From assembly GCF_016906535.1 (NCBI RefSeq), contig NC_057378.1, positions 806,001 through 870,000 of the forward strand: DNA of 64,000 nucleotides, written 5' to 3'. The DNA is from Rhizoctonia solani. Its lineage: Eukaryota; Basidiomycota; Agaricomycetes; Cantharellales; Ceratobasidiaceae. Within the stretch, counting starts at the first letter, position 1; the number at the start of each line of letters is the position of its first letter. This document shows positions 21,199-31,429 of this stretch, piece by piece. The translations under genes and the position numbers were made by a program. The notes beneath the pieces are model-generated. The model had not been told where the DNA came from and ran no database searches. It saw only the letters and a list, made by a program, of their open reading frames with translations.

Positions 21199-22810
21199 TT
21201 AATGAACCGTGATCATTTCATGACTTGCCATTGATGTAATGATCCGAGTTGGAGTAAGTCCTGTCAGCTTGTTGTCCGCTTTGTTGAGCTGTAGAAGTAA
21301 TCTTATGACATGTATGGTGTTCAAGTGCAGTCGCTTACCTCGCTTAAAAGGTCCTCCGATGAGAGCCTTTCCATAATAGGAAGCCAGCATTGCATAATCA
21401 AGCTTTGCATAAGTTCGATAGATTTTGTGGAAAGATTATGCCTGTTCTTAACAGGTTGCGATTTGATATTTCCGGGAGGAATACCAGACATAATTTTAGT
21501 TACAACCTGTGCATCGAGTTTACTTTGATGATATGGAATGAAGCCTGTAGTAATCTTATTGTATTTATTAGTTAAATGGACTTGGACTATATCTCGTGGG
21601 TCATACCTCAAGTAATGTGCAACCAAATGACCATACGTCACCTTGTATTGTAGTCGACCCGGGACCTGTCTTGTCGAAGTATTCTGGACACATCCATCGT
21701 GATCGAAGGAACCAAATGAGGGAAATCCGAGACCAATTGTGACAATCCAAACTCCCCAAGTTTGGCCGTTTCGCCCCTCATGTAAACTTTTCCCTAAGTA
21801 GAAGTCAACTAACCCGTCCATCACGCTCACTCGAAAACCATTTACCGGATTGATACATCCGTGTGCAATAGGAGGGTTGTGAGTGTGGAGGTAGACGATC
21901 CCGCGCAGTACATCTCTTATCTATGTACGTGGTGATGAGCATAGCTCGAGTGGCATGAAATATCAGACCCACAGCACGAAAAAACTTGGCCTCGGATAAT
22001 TCACCTTTCATATACTATAAAGTTAATGCAAGTAAGGCCTTAGGTAGTTCAGTAGCAATACCTCACGCAAGTCCCCGTTCTCACAAATTCCTGATACAAC
22101 GTGAGCTGACTTGATCTTTCAAGTTACTTCAGTTAGATTGAAGTGATGAGTGATGTCAACGTTTGAAACCGATCCTGGAAATCCTGTGAGCAAGCAAAAG
22201 TCTTATTTATGAGAGAAGTCTCCAATTGCAACCAATTTCCTGATGAGCATTTACCTTGCGTAGATTGGACAATACATCTTTATCCTAAATGCCATTTATT
22301 ATACAATTATGCGTTGCAGGTGGAATCGAGAATGGGTTTGAACCGTTATAAGTAATGATATATAGGTTACCGCAGCTGTACGCAAAGTACTTACTCGACT
22401 ACCCTCCCAGTCACGAAAATAGTCGGGCTCAACCCGCATGACTTTCTTGACCACTGGCGTCCTGTAAGGAGGCTGTAAGATCGGGTGTAGTTTAGCAGCA
22501 CAGAAGGCTGCTTGATATGAAGTCTAAGAGTGTATGTCAAGCGGATGACATTGCTATAAATTTAATAATTACCCACAACCACAAATCAGCTGCCGAACCC
22601 TCCCGCAGGAAAGAGCTTTCAACCTATAAGCAGCATTGTCCAGGTTACCCCCGCTCCAGGCCGCGTGAATAGGGAAGGACACACTACATGGAGATGTTCA
22701 TCAAGTGCAAACTCCAAGGCTGGTTCTGATTCTCTCCTAGGGCTGCCAGTTGAACCGCGCAAAGTTTCGTGTGCACCACTAGCATTTTTCGAGACATTGT
22801 TGATTTTAGA
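21199..22810 (-). pseudogene. Degenerate kinase-like domain (pseudokinase or gene remnant)
   Basis: The minus strand, upstream of the previous kinase, reads VVKKVMRVEPDYFRDWEGSR (about 22440), VSGICENGDLREVL (about 22100), RGIVYLHTHNPPIAHGCINP (about 21870), LGEFGLSQLV (about 21750), ILTGFIPYHQSK-like sequence (about 21530) and IMQCWLPIMERLSSEDLLSE (about 21370). These align in order with the hinge, catalytic loop, DFG and C-lobe of a TKL kinase. The catalytic-loop Asp is Cys (HGC) and DFG is EFG, so both catalytic aspartates are absent. An N-terminal tail reading SGAHETLRGSTGSPRRESEP lies at about 22770. Several single-base frame breaks occur. It could be an N-terminal pseudokinase of a two-kinase-domain protein, or a decayed neighbour gene. 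Confidence 0.6.
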
Positions 22811-22974
22811 TAATGTTAGCTCTCTGCGTGAATAGGGCATTGGTGTGGACGAAATCAAGATTGACAGATACACCCCAACCATCAGTAATAATACGCACGT
22901 GCCATCATTGTCACGGGCGCCTTCAGTCTCTTACGCTATACATTCAACACCAATTGCAGCTGCGTTTGCTGAAC

Positions 22975-24453
22975 ATGGGGAAATCACAATTTTCCACTAT
23001 GCCCATAATTTTTGGTGCTAAAACGTGCCCACACTACGACATATATATTGATATCGTGGAAGCAAAACCGTCGATTTCAAGAACGTAAACCTATCGGACA
23101 ACGGAAGGCCTCTTTCTTATATCAACGGCAATGCCAGGATCATACGGTTAGATCTCTGTTTCAATAGATTGTTAACTTAGCCACTCTACAGCTCCAAGTT
23201 CATGAGAGCTAACCGCGCCCATATACAGGGCAACCTTTCCTCGAGAACCAACCAGGTGGGATACTGTTAAATATCACATATAGGCGTTTATATATATATA
23301 TCTGTCACATTGAATATACCTGGTAGGTTGGAATAAATGCATACCCAAGAAATCAGGCGAGGAGGAATACAAGGTAAATGGTTACTCAGAGGGAGTGTTG
23401 CTTATTAGGATTAATGATACATTAACTCTGAAGCGCCAGTGCCGAGCACTTGAACGAGAGCTTGCTGTATGGTGCTGTCTCAACAATCCAAATACTCTAC
23501 CACTTTCCGGGATCGTCACACTAGACCATGACTTCAATATCTTCATGTCCCCATCTGCCATATTTGATTTTTATGAGCATGGTGACATTACAATGGTACG
23601 AAGCTCGGTCAAGGGGTGGATTAGATTCATGTGGGCCTGATTCGACTGACATCGATTAATGTCTTAGTACATACGTTCTGATCGCGGACCGGATGGGTCG
23701 GATCGGGCTCGTCTCGTAAGTGATGATATGAGTTTACATGGGGTGCAAGACGTTGATTACTACGGATTGCCCGGTTGTGGTGCTATCAGCTTTACGACGT
23801 GACAAAAGGACTAGCATACATACACAGTCAAGGGATTGTTCATGGGGACATAAAAACTGTAAGTCTGGCTTAGATTCTTGTGAAAGAACTTGTGAAATAC
23901 ATGTTTATTCATATCCACTTGTTTTCTTTAGGCAAATGTCGTAATTGATCCAACCTCGAGAGCACAAATTTGTGACTTTGGCTCTGCGCACGTCCTTAAA
24001 TGCTCAGGTTGCATCGCAGGACCCCCAAGTCAATTTATTCACTCAAGTCTCAGCTCTATTTAAGCCCGGAACTGTCTATGGATGGGGATCGTGATCCCCC
24101 AACCACGCAAGCGTCAGATGTCTGGGCGCTAGGGTGTGCCATGCTCGAGGTAAGTGACCCCTCGGCTGCCCCCAGGTCTCAATGGGTATCATAGTGGCAA
24201 CCTCTATAGGTCCAGGTAGGAAGACTCCCGTATAGTGATGAGAATAGTAGATATGTTGAGCGTCTCGCGATGCAGAGGCAGGCGGCAGGCGAAGTACCGG
24301 CTCGTGAAGAAGCCTTCCCACCCAACACTATCTCACACGCAATTGGCTGGTTGCATTAGAATGTTGGATAGAAGACCCTGAGACCGGCCAACCGCACAGG
24401 ACGTACTTGATATGTTACGTGAAGCTTGCAGGTCATTTGACGTACCCTTGTAA
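22975..24453 (+). CDS. TKL-type protein kinase, plus strand
   Basis: This kinase gene lies head to head with the minus-strand pair. Exons read VDFKNVNLSDNGRPLSYING (about 23070), INDTLTLKRQCRALERELAV (about 23400), LNNPNTLPLSGIV, FYEHGDI, DVTKGLAYIHTQGIVHGDIK-like catalytic loop (about 23800), ICDFGSAHVLKCSG (about 23970), YLSPELSMDG (about 24060), SDVWALGCAMLE (about 24120), GRLPYSDENSRY (about 24220) and DRPTAQDVLDMLREA (about 24395). The catalytic HGD and DFG are intact, unlike its neighbours. An in-frame TGA sits just before DRPTAQ (about 24381), where a Gly or Glu codon is expected, which would cost the last helix. The true start is not certain: the ATG at 22975 is the nearest plausible one. 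The natural stop would be at 24453. Confidence 0.72.
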
Positions 24454-25107
24454 CGAACCTGAGCTCTTAAATAGCTGAAAGATAGCAGCAATGATGTAGA
24501 TGCTTGAAATCAACGCTTGAAACTTCGGCGCAGATAATTCGTTCAGTATGTCAAGCATCCGTTCGGTGATCTGTTTATTTGTGGAAGAATCCGAGGGTCA
24601 TATCCATGCTGCCCTCAATTAGTGGCTATGATCTTGCCACCTGGGTGCAAGTGTGTAAAATCATATGCACTAATGGGGAGTTCCCGATAGCTGAAAGTAA
24701 AGGAGCATGGCGGTAGACCGCCAGGGAGGTGATTGTATCCTAACGGCTCATTGATTCCTACGTTAATACTTGTGTATACGCACTTGCTTCGACACAGTCA
24801 ACCGAAGGAGTAAAGGCCGTGTCATATTTATGCACTCATTTGGAAATCACGTGATCGTACCTAAGAACCACGGCTGCACATGGATGCGCCAAGTCGAGGC
24901 CAGTCCACATGCTGATGGACCCCATACGATTCTGACAAATACTTCTTCTCGACCGAAACCCTTGTGGTTCACGGTCACCATTCGGGCATCTTTCCTATAC
25001 ACCGTCACTCCGTTCGTTCTATAAATTAACGGAACGAATCCAAATCTCCTTGGCCACATCCTTGACGGACCACTTCAGCTGCCTATAAATTTGAAGTGCT
25101 ATCACGA
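24454..25107. other. Spacer, no gene seen
   Basis: About 650 bp between the plus-strand kinase and the small membrane protein. It holds the latter's promoter; no convincing exon or repeat was recognised. Confidence 0.4.
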
Positions 25108-25593
25108 TGAGGTAAACATCCAAACAAACTCGACTATCCACGTCTAACACCTATACTTAGCGCACAATTCGCCTTGATCATTCTTTGTGCCGCAACATGC
25201 GTGCAGGCAGCCTCGTCGGTCGATACCAAGGCGGTAAGTGCATTCACGAACTGTGATGTCGAGTCAACTCACCAGTGATAGAAAATCACCCTTGCGTGCC
25301 TTCTTGGCGGTGTGCCAGCCGTGTCATTGATTATGTTGACGGTCTTCTGTGTTTGGATCAAGCAACGCAAACGTCGTGCGCAGAAGGATGCTCTCGCCAA
25401 CGGCATTGAGCTCGGTCCCGATGGATGGCCAGTCAAGACGGCCACACACAATGTCGTCCTTCCGGAGGTCTTGCCCGGAAACGCAAGTGCTGCGAGTGGA
25501 GTTATTGGAAATAGGTCCGATGCAAATGGGTCAGTTCCGCCGCCTGCGTATGAAGCTGGGGATGGAAAGAAGGGTGCGCCTCCGAAATGGTGA
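25108..25593 (+). CDS. Small single-pass membrane protein with signal peptide
   Basis: I do not recognise the family. Three exons are proposed: ATG AG at 25107-25111, then after a 48-bp intron a hydrophobic signal-like stretch AQFALIILCAATCVQAASSV (about 25161-25230), then after an intron ending at 25281 a transmembrane segment LLGGVPAVSLIMLTVFCVWI flanked by the basic stop-transfer KQRKRRAQK (about 25300-25390). The tail is about 65 residues with VPPPAYEAGDGKKG near the end; PPPAY is a WW-domain-binding PPxY-type motif. Topology would be N-out with a cytoplasmic tail. Total length is about 130 residues, stop 25593. The PPxY motif suggests ubiquitin-ligase (Rsp5-type) recognition and endocytic control; this is inference. 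Confidence 0.6.
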
Positions 25594-26570
25594 GTTCGAT
25601 GCGTCGCTTGGATCCTGACTGATGAGCTAATGGCGACCTCCGTGCGCAGATGTATAATACATTTTAGCTTTGTATGCTTCACAGTTCAATGCAGTGCATT
25701 ATAATCCTCTCTACAAATTGAGCTACCAGATTGATCAGCATGTGTGGCGCGGCCCTCGTGCTTACCCGGCCATAGCGGCGAACTGTCCATCCAATCACGG
25801 GTTCGCCGCCATAAAGCCCATAAATACTGGTAAACATTTCGGCGATTATAGCCAACAGTTGGTATGCGACAAGTCGGACTGGAAAAGGAGACAAGTTTTC
25901 CGAATGCTCTCGTATTTTTGCCTCCCCGATGGAAGTCTATTTTTGCCTGAGTTCTACTCTCGGCCCTTTCTAATCTGATCACACACGAAATGATATTAAT
26001 AGACATACAAGGTATAAAGCATTATTAATCTATTCGGACCATACTAATGCCGTTGAAGGACCTTGCCGTGCTCATGCTCCGCCCCGACGCAGTTATACGG
26101 GATTATCGTTATCCAATTGAAACCAACCAGGGGAATTGTGGCGACTAATATTGGTTATATAGGGTAATCATTTATGCTCCAAGCTTTAATTGTTCTACAC
26201 ATGTACCTCGATCATACTTATTATAACCCAAGGCAGATTAATCTTAAGTACTCACAACCATACTAGTTCCCCGTAACGCCCAGAAATGCAGATTGTAGTT
26301 GACATGGAAGTAACTTGCACTCGTTTGCGGACCATTCTGATCCAGATTGTCCTGTAGGCCAAAGCGCTTGTCCTTACGTTCTTTGGCTTCTCCAGATCTC
26401 CCGATTCCTACAACGGGTTGGACAGTTCACACGCATGATGACAAATCATGGTCCGCCCGACCACGGACAGATTCAAGGAATCTAGCTTTGACAGATCACG
26501 TTAAATAGTTTCGCACGACAGCTTGCTTTAGACACCATCACTCTTCCAGTCTACCTACACGAAATACATA
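25594..26570. other. Spacer, no gene seen
   Basis: Nearly 1 kb with no recognised coding exon. The last 60 bp before 26571 (CTCTTCCAGTCTACCTACAC) is pyrimidine-rich, consistent with the dioxygenase transcription start. Confidence 0.4.
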
Positions 26571-28132
26571 ATGTCTGCTCCAGCACCCAGCAAGGCTGTT
26601 GCCGAGGCTCAAAAGGCCGGTGCGCCTACTGTGGACCTTTCGACCGTAAGCATTTCTTTAGCGTGTAAGCTTACAACTGCGGACTTACCGAGTTTGACCA
26701 GCTACCAGATGTATCAGACATTCGGCCGGAAACTATAACCGAGAATGTGAATAAAATCAATTCCAGATGCCCTGATGAGTACGTCTATGCATGTCCATTG
26801 GTACTCTTGAACAATACCTAACAAATCTCAACAATACCAGACGGATGAAGTTCGTTCTTTCTCGGTTAACCCACCATATCCACGAGTTTGTTCGGGAGAC
26901 AAGGTCAGCAGTGTTACGATAACTATGGGAATGATATTTATATTGACCGTGATTGGCCAATAGCTTGACGACAGAGGAATGGATGTAAGCGCTCCGGCAC
27001 GGCAGTGCGGTTATGCATATTTACAAACAATTGACTTGATCTGTGTAGGGCAGGAATTCAGTTCTTGACAGCAACGGGCCAAACCTGCACAGATATGTGA
27101 GTATTTGTGGGTCTATGCATGCTTGTTTACTCATCGTATGCCTTTTCATAGCCGACAGGAATTTATTCTTCTTTCCGATGTCTTTGGAATCTCTGCGCTC
27201 GTAGACGCCATCGATCACCCTAAAGTGGGTAACTCGACTGAGGCTACTGTGCTCGGCCCATTCTTTACCGAAGACGCACATGACAGTAAGCAGCGCATTA
27301 CGCCTCGGGGAGTATGTCAATTTACTAATGTTGGTATCGCACGTTGTGAATAGTCCAACATGGCGAGAGCATAGCATCGGAGAACAAGGGCGACTATTTG
27401 TACGTGTCTGGAAAAGTGGTTGGCAGCAAGGGAGAGCCCGTGGCCAACGCCATCGTGGACACTTGGGAGACGGATGACCAAGGGCGAGCACTCCTTTCAC
27501 TGGTTTGGCTCGCATACACCTGATCGGGTTTCATTATTTGCGAACGTACAGGTTTTACGATACGCAGTACGAGAACCGTACCGAGCCTGACTGCCGTGGC
27601 CGTCTTCGTACTGGACCGAATGGCGAATATGCGTTCCGTGCCGTGGTGCCGGTCGCTTATCCTATTCCTAGCGACGGGCCTGTGGGGAAACTCCTGGCAA
27701 AGCTCGAGAGACATGTGTACAGACCCGCTCATCTTCACGTCAAGATCCAGGTGAGTCGAGCGTATCTCCACAATCGAGACCTCGACCTGACTCACCGTCC
27801 TTTGTCCCGTTCCAGGCCGAGGGCTATGATACCTTAATTACGACTGTATTCCCCCGCGGTGACCCGTTCTTGACATCCGATGCCGTATTTGGCGCAAAGA
27901 AATCGCTGATTGTGGATCTGAAGGATGTGGATGACGAAGCGCTAGCGCGGAAACGAGGCAAGTTTGTAGTTGGCTGCGCCGTAGCACATCTGTACTGACG
28001 ATAACGACGTGTTCAGGTTTCAAGCAAGGAAGTAAATTCAAGGAGCTGGAGTTTGATTTCGTTTTGGTCAAGAAAGAAGACGCCGATGCTGCACGCAAAG
28101 CGCGTGCTGAGGCAAGCGCTGCCAAAATCTAG
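26571..28132 (+). CDS. Intradiol ring-cleavage dioxygenase (hydroxyquinol/catechol 1,2-dioxygenase type)
   Basis: This non-haem Fe(III) enzyme cleaves a catechol or hydroxyquinol ring between its two hydroxyls, feeding aromatic carbon to the 3-oxoadipate pathway in the cytosol. The start MSAPAPSKAVAEAQKAG is clear. Domain order: N-terminal dimerisation helices (MKFVLSRLTHHIHEFVRE, EEWMAGIQFLTATGQTCTD), RQEFILLSDVFGISALVDAI, the TEATVLGPFF signature, VVGSKGEPVANAIVDTWETD, the ligand Tyr region FYDTQYENR, RTGPNGEYAFRAVVPVAYPI with the second Tyr, and the His-x-His iron ligand motif RPAHLHVKI (about 27724-27750). It ends DADAARKARAEASAAKI, stop 28132. The RQEFILLSD context favours hydroxyquinol dioxygenases, though this is a family impression. 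About seven short introns. It is among the few genes here with almost no frame breaks. Confidence 0.94.
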
Positions 28133-28506
28133 CTCCTCTGCTTTCTGGCCAATCCGAATGCCGCGTCTTGGTTGCAACGTCACTTGTATGTATACTGAAC
28201 CAAATTGTATTTCGTACGAAGCAAATTTAAGGATGTACAAAGTGAAGATCGTGGCAGGACGTTACAGTAAAGGTATATGCATACATTGGGGGCAAGACCT
28301 CCGAGATCGCGAGAAATACATGTTAGGTTGCACAAAGTCACATAAAGACAGAAGACGTGGCAGAACGTGGCAGGGGGGGAATGATAGTGGAAAACGATAG
28401 TGGAAAAGTGTGTGTATGTGTGTGGAATTATTATTCAAACAAGTGAGTCAAAGACCTGAAGTTCCAAAATAGGGTATAGAATTTGCCGAGAGCGAGTCAC
28501 TTGGGC
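28133..28506. other. Convergent 3' spacer
   Basis: This separates the dioxygenase (plus) from the unknown minus-strand gene. A short GT-rich run (GTGTGTATGTGTGTGG) lies at about 28409-28424. No gene is seen. Confidence 0.4.
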
Positions 28507-29354
28507 TCAAGCGACAGCTATGCGGATTTGGCGGGCATCGTTGGCTAGAGACAAGAGCCTGTAGACATCATCTTGAGTCGGAGGGGAGGGCAGGACGTAG
28601 ATGTTACCGGCGAGACGACGAATGCGACGCAGGACACTGGGTGAAGATGATCAGTGAGAGTCCTCAATGATGTCTGGGTGACTTGAAGCAAAAGATACAT
28701 ACTCAGGAATGTTATCAGCAATGTATGTTTGGCGGGAATAGCTGATTTCGGCCAAATCTTGAGCAATGGCATAGAGTTCATCCTGAATGTAAGCAGCTGC
28801 CGGAGCCATGAGAGGGTATTTCTGAAAACAGTAAATCGTAAGCGAAATGAATTGAAAGTAGGTTTCAGGAAACGAACCTGGCTGAGTGGCACGACGTCGT
28901 TCAGCGTCTTCAAAAGACGTTCATTGAGCTCCGTGCGAACATCATCCCGGTGGTAAACCGGAAGGTCAATTATGCGGAATGGACGACAGGCTGGGGGCGA
29001 AGCAGACTTGGAGACGGAAGAGTTTACTGGGACGGGTACTGGCATGCGAATCTTGTTCTCCTGCGCTTCCTCCTCTGGGTATTTATCCACGCTGGGATCC
29101 CACCTGACTGATTTAGGCGCCGCCTTATCGGGCTGGACGGCATGACCGATCGTGTTGTTATTGGCCGGGGCGGTGCAAACTGAGCGTCGACGGCCTCGTG
29201 AGTCGATTGAGCCACGACGAGAAGCGATGCACGGCTGTGTTCCCCGCACCGCATACGGCATCGTTCCAGAACCACGACGGCGGGTGACCAGAGGACCATG
29301 GTTATCATTGGATGCCCACATGACTGTGGAGAATATGACTGGAGTTCCCGACAT
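28507..29354 (-). CDS. Unknown protein with basic N-terminal region
   Basis: I do not recognise this gene. The minus strand starts with MSGTPVIFSTVMWASNDNHG at 29354 and runs through an Arg/Ser-rich region (TRRRGSGTMP, SRRGSIDSRGRRRS) that carries basophilic-kinase-like phosphorylation sites, then SVRWDPSVDKYPEEEAQENK. A helical C-terminal part follows: RPFRIIDLPVYHRDD, TELNERLLKTLND, an intron at about 28823-28877, YIQDELYAIAQDLAEISYS, another intron at about 28638-28701, and RRIRRLAGNIYVLPSPP. The stop is at 28507. Total is about 240 residues in three exons, with clean frames and consensus splice sites, so it is very likely real. The helical C-terminus resembles short protein-interaction modules, but no function can be given. 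Confidence 0.65.
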
Positions 29355-31429
29355 AGTGCGATATGAGATGAAGGATAGTGGGGTGCTTGTGTCTCTTTTT
29401 ATGAAGCCCGACTCTACGCAGCGTTGATTGGCGAGAAATACGCAAAGCCAATGGGGAGCAATCGGTTGTTGGTCGGGTACTAGTGAATGAGCGAGAGAGG
29501 AGCCCAGAGATTCAAGCCCGGCTTGAGTAGATGAAGAGACTGAACTTCAAAGGAAGACCAAGTTGAAAACAGAGCGAGGGCACAGCCCAAATAAGAAATG
29601 AAAAAGTCCGAAAGCGGAAAGGTGTTGAGATATCGGCTGCATACTGGGCTGGTATTTAACTGGATCCTACTCCAGGTAATCAGCGGGGTCTCAACTCGGA
29701 AGTTTGATTCCGTGGCCAAAATGTTGCCACCTTCTAAGGAGCCAAGCAGTAGACAATAGTATCTAAAGCCCGACGTAGGCTCAGCCAGCTAGGGAGTAGG
29801 TGATAGTCGCTAGGTAAGTAAGAATATTTGAAGTTCCTTAGAATTGAGACAAAGGACTAGGATAGTCATATCCTTACGAGATCGCGACGGCACGGTTGCG
29901 CGCGTCGATGGCCAAGGCTATACATTGTGTCTTGCAATGGATCATCCTAAAGTCCTATGAAGGTTCATCTGATAGGCGAAGATAGCTCACTCGTGCGAGA
30001 TCTAGCGGTCCAGGCATTGTCAGATACGGTCATGATTAGAGAACACGAGGAGAAATTTTGTTGCTAAATGTCCCAATCCTTTATTCGAATTAAAAACAAA
30101 AGTTAGGGTTATTGTTTGCCTAGGATGACGTTATTGTGGCTAGGACAAATTCCTCTGGTAGGCGCCGAGTAATGGCTTTGAAATTATGTATGTGTATGCA
30201 CTAAGCAATGGGCCCTGCTGGTGGAAACCATCAGTGAACATTGAACTAGTAACTCACCATGCTACGTGGTTCGCACTAGCTCCTCTCTGCCTATCTATTT
30301 GGTCATTATTCAAGCTTCTTAGACTCTCAAAGTTCCTCTTGAGAGGTGAATGCAACACATTGGCTATCAAGTTTTGTGCTGAGCATCCACTAGTTCTAGA
30401 AGAAAATTTCAGCCAGTATCTTATAGTATCTTCGGATGAGCATACTGACTCATGCTCGTGGATACGAAGAGGTTTGAATTTTTCGTGCAGTAGTTCAGAT
30501 ACTGTGTTACACTGTGCGATGTTGGAGAGCGTAATCAGACCCTTAAGGGTCGTCGCCGTGACTCAGTCTCGATGCCTCTACCAACCTCTGGGATGGCTTT
30601 CCCTCGAACGCATCCTCATGCAAACCTGGGCCTCGATTGCCCCAAATTCTATGGTCATATCAACCCATCTCCACTAGCTAGTACCCACGAGGCTGCGGAA
30701 TGATTCCGAACTCGAGCGCTTTCCATTTCGATGACCTGGTTCAAACTCAGCTTTTCACTTCCGGCTATCAGCAGTTAGCAATACAGGCACCAACGTATAC
30801 GCGTACGTGCTCGGCGGCATCATAGGCGAGGCACATTCCAAAACAGTGCTCGCACTAAAAAGGTGAGAGACACAATCGCACATTGCGCCCGCACGAAGCG
30901 TCCGAATGACCTGATGAGGCAGTATAACAATTGGAGGCGAAGCACGTGGTATCGGATGAAAACAGTGAGTATCGATGGAGCAAACTCTGTCGATGAAATG
31001 GAAATAATAACAAAGTCCTATTTGGGCAAAATTGTAGGTAGGTCTCATTCATAGAATATACTATAGCCGTTCGCAGGGTCATAATGACTCGAGTTGTCTC
31101 GTCACGTAATGAGAAGTAGGTGGCGGGGACTAGCCACCTAATCAGAAATGAAAGATCAGGAGATGCCAGTCGGAGATATCACAAGTCCGCTACTGGCCTG
31201 GTCCTCATGGCGCACGACTGCTTGCAATTGGCTCGTCTCGATGCCTCCGGCGAGTTCCGTGGGGGGCGTGATACACGGTCCGATGATACCTGGAAGGCTG
31301 GTCGGATACAAATACTCCGGTGGCTAGCACTACGCTCTACACCTACCTCCTCTTTTGCAGCAAATATTTTTCCGACAACCTTCCAATCCGTCAAACCACT
31401 CTACCAGGGAGTTTTGAATTTCACTGTGC
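29355..31429. other. 2-kb gene-free region upstream of Argonaute
   Basis: I find no conserved protein on either strand. The longest open frame (30186-30677, plus) has no recognisable domain, no low-complexity coding signature and no exon neighbours. The segment probably contains the promoters of the minus-strand unknown gene and of Argonaute. Confidence 0.45.

Noticed and set aside
10246..28132. A formal co-regulated biosynthetic gene cluster
   Set aside because: No core synthase, transporter or pathway-specific transcription factor was seen among the oxidoreductases.
29480..29719. Minus-strand 79-codon frame upstream of the unknown gene at 28507-29354
   Set aside because: It lies in the presumed promoter and leader region and shows no conserved features.
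30186..30677. 163-codon open frame on the plus strand
   Set aside because: No domain, no plausible exon context and composition not protein-like; likely a chance frame.
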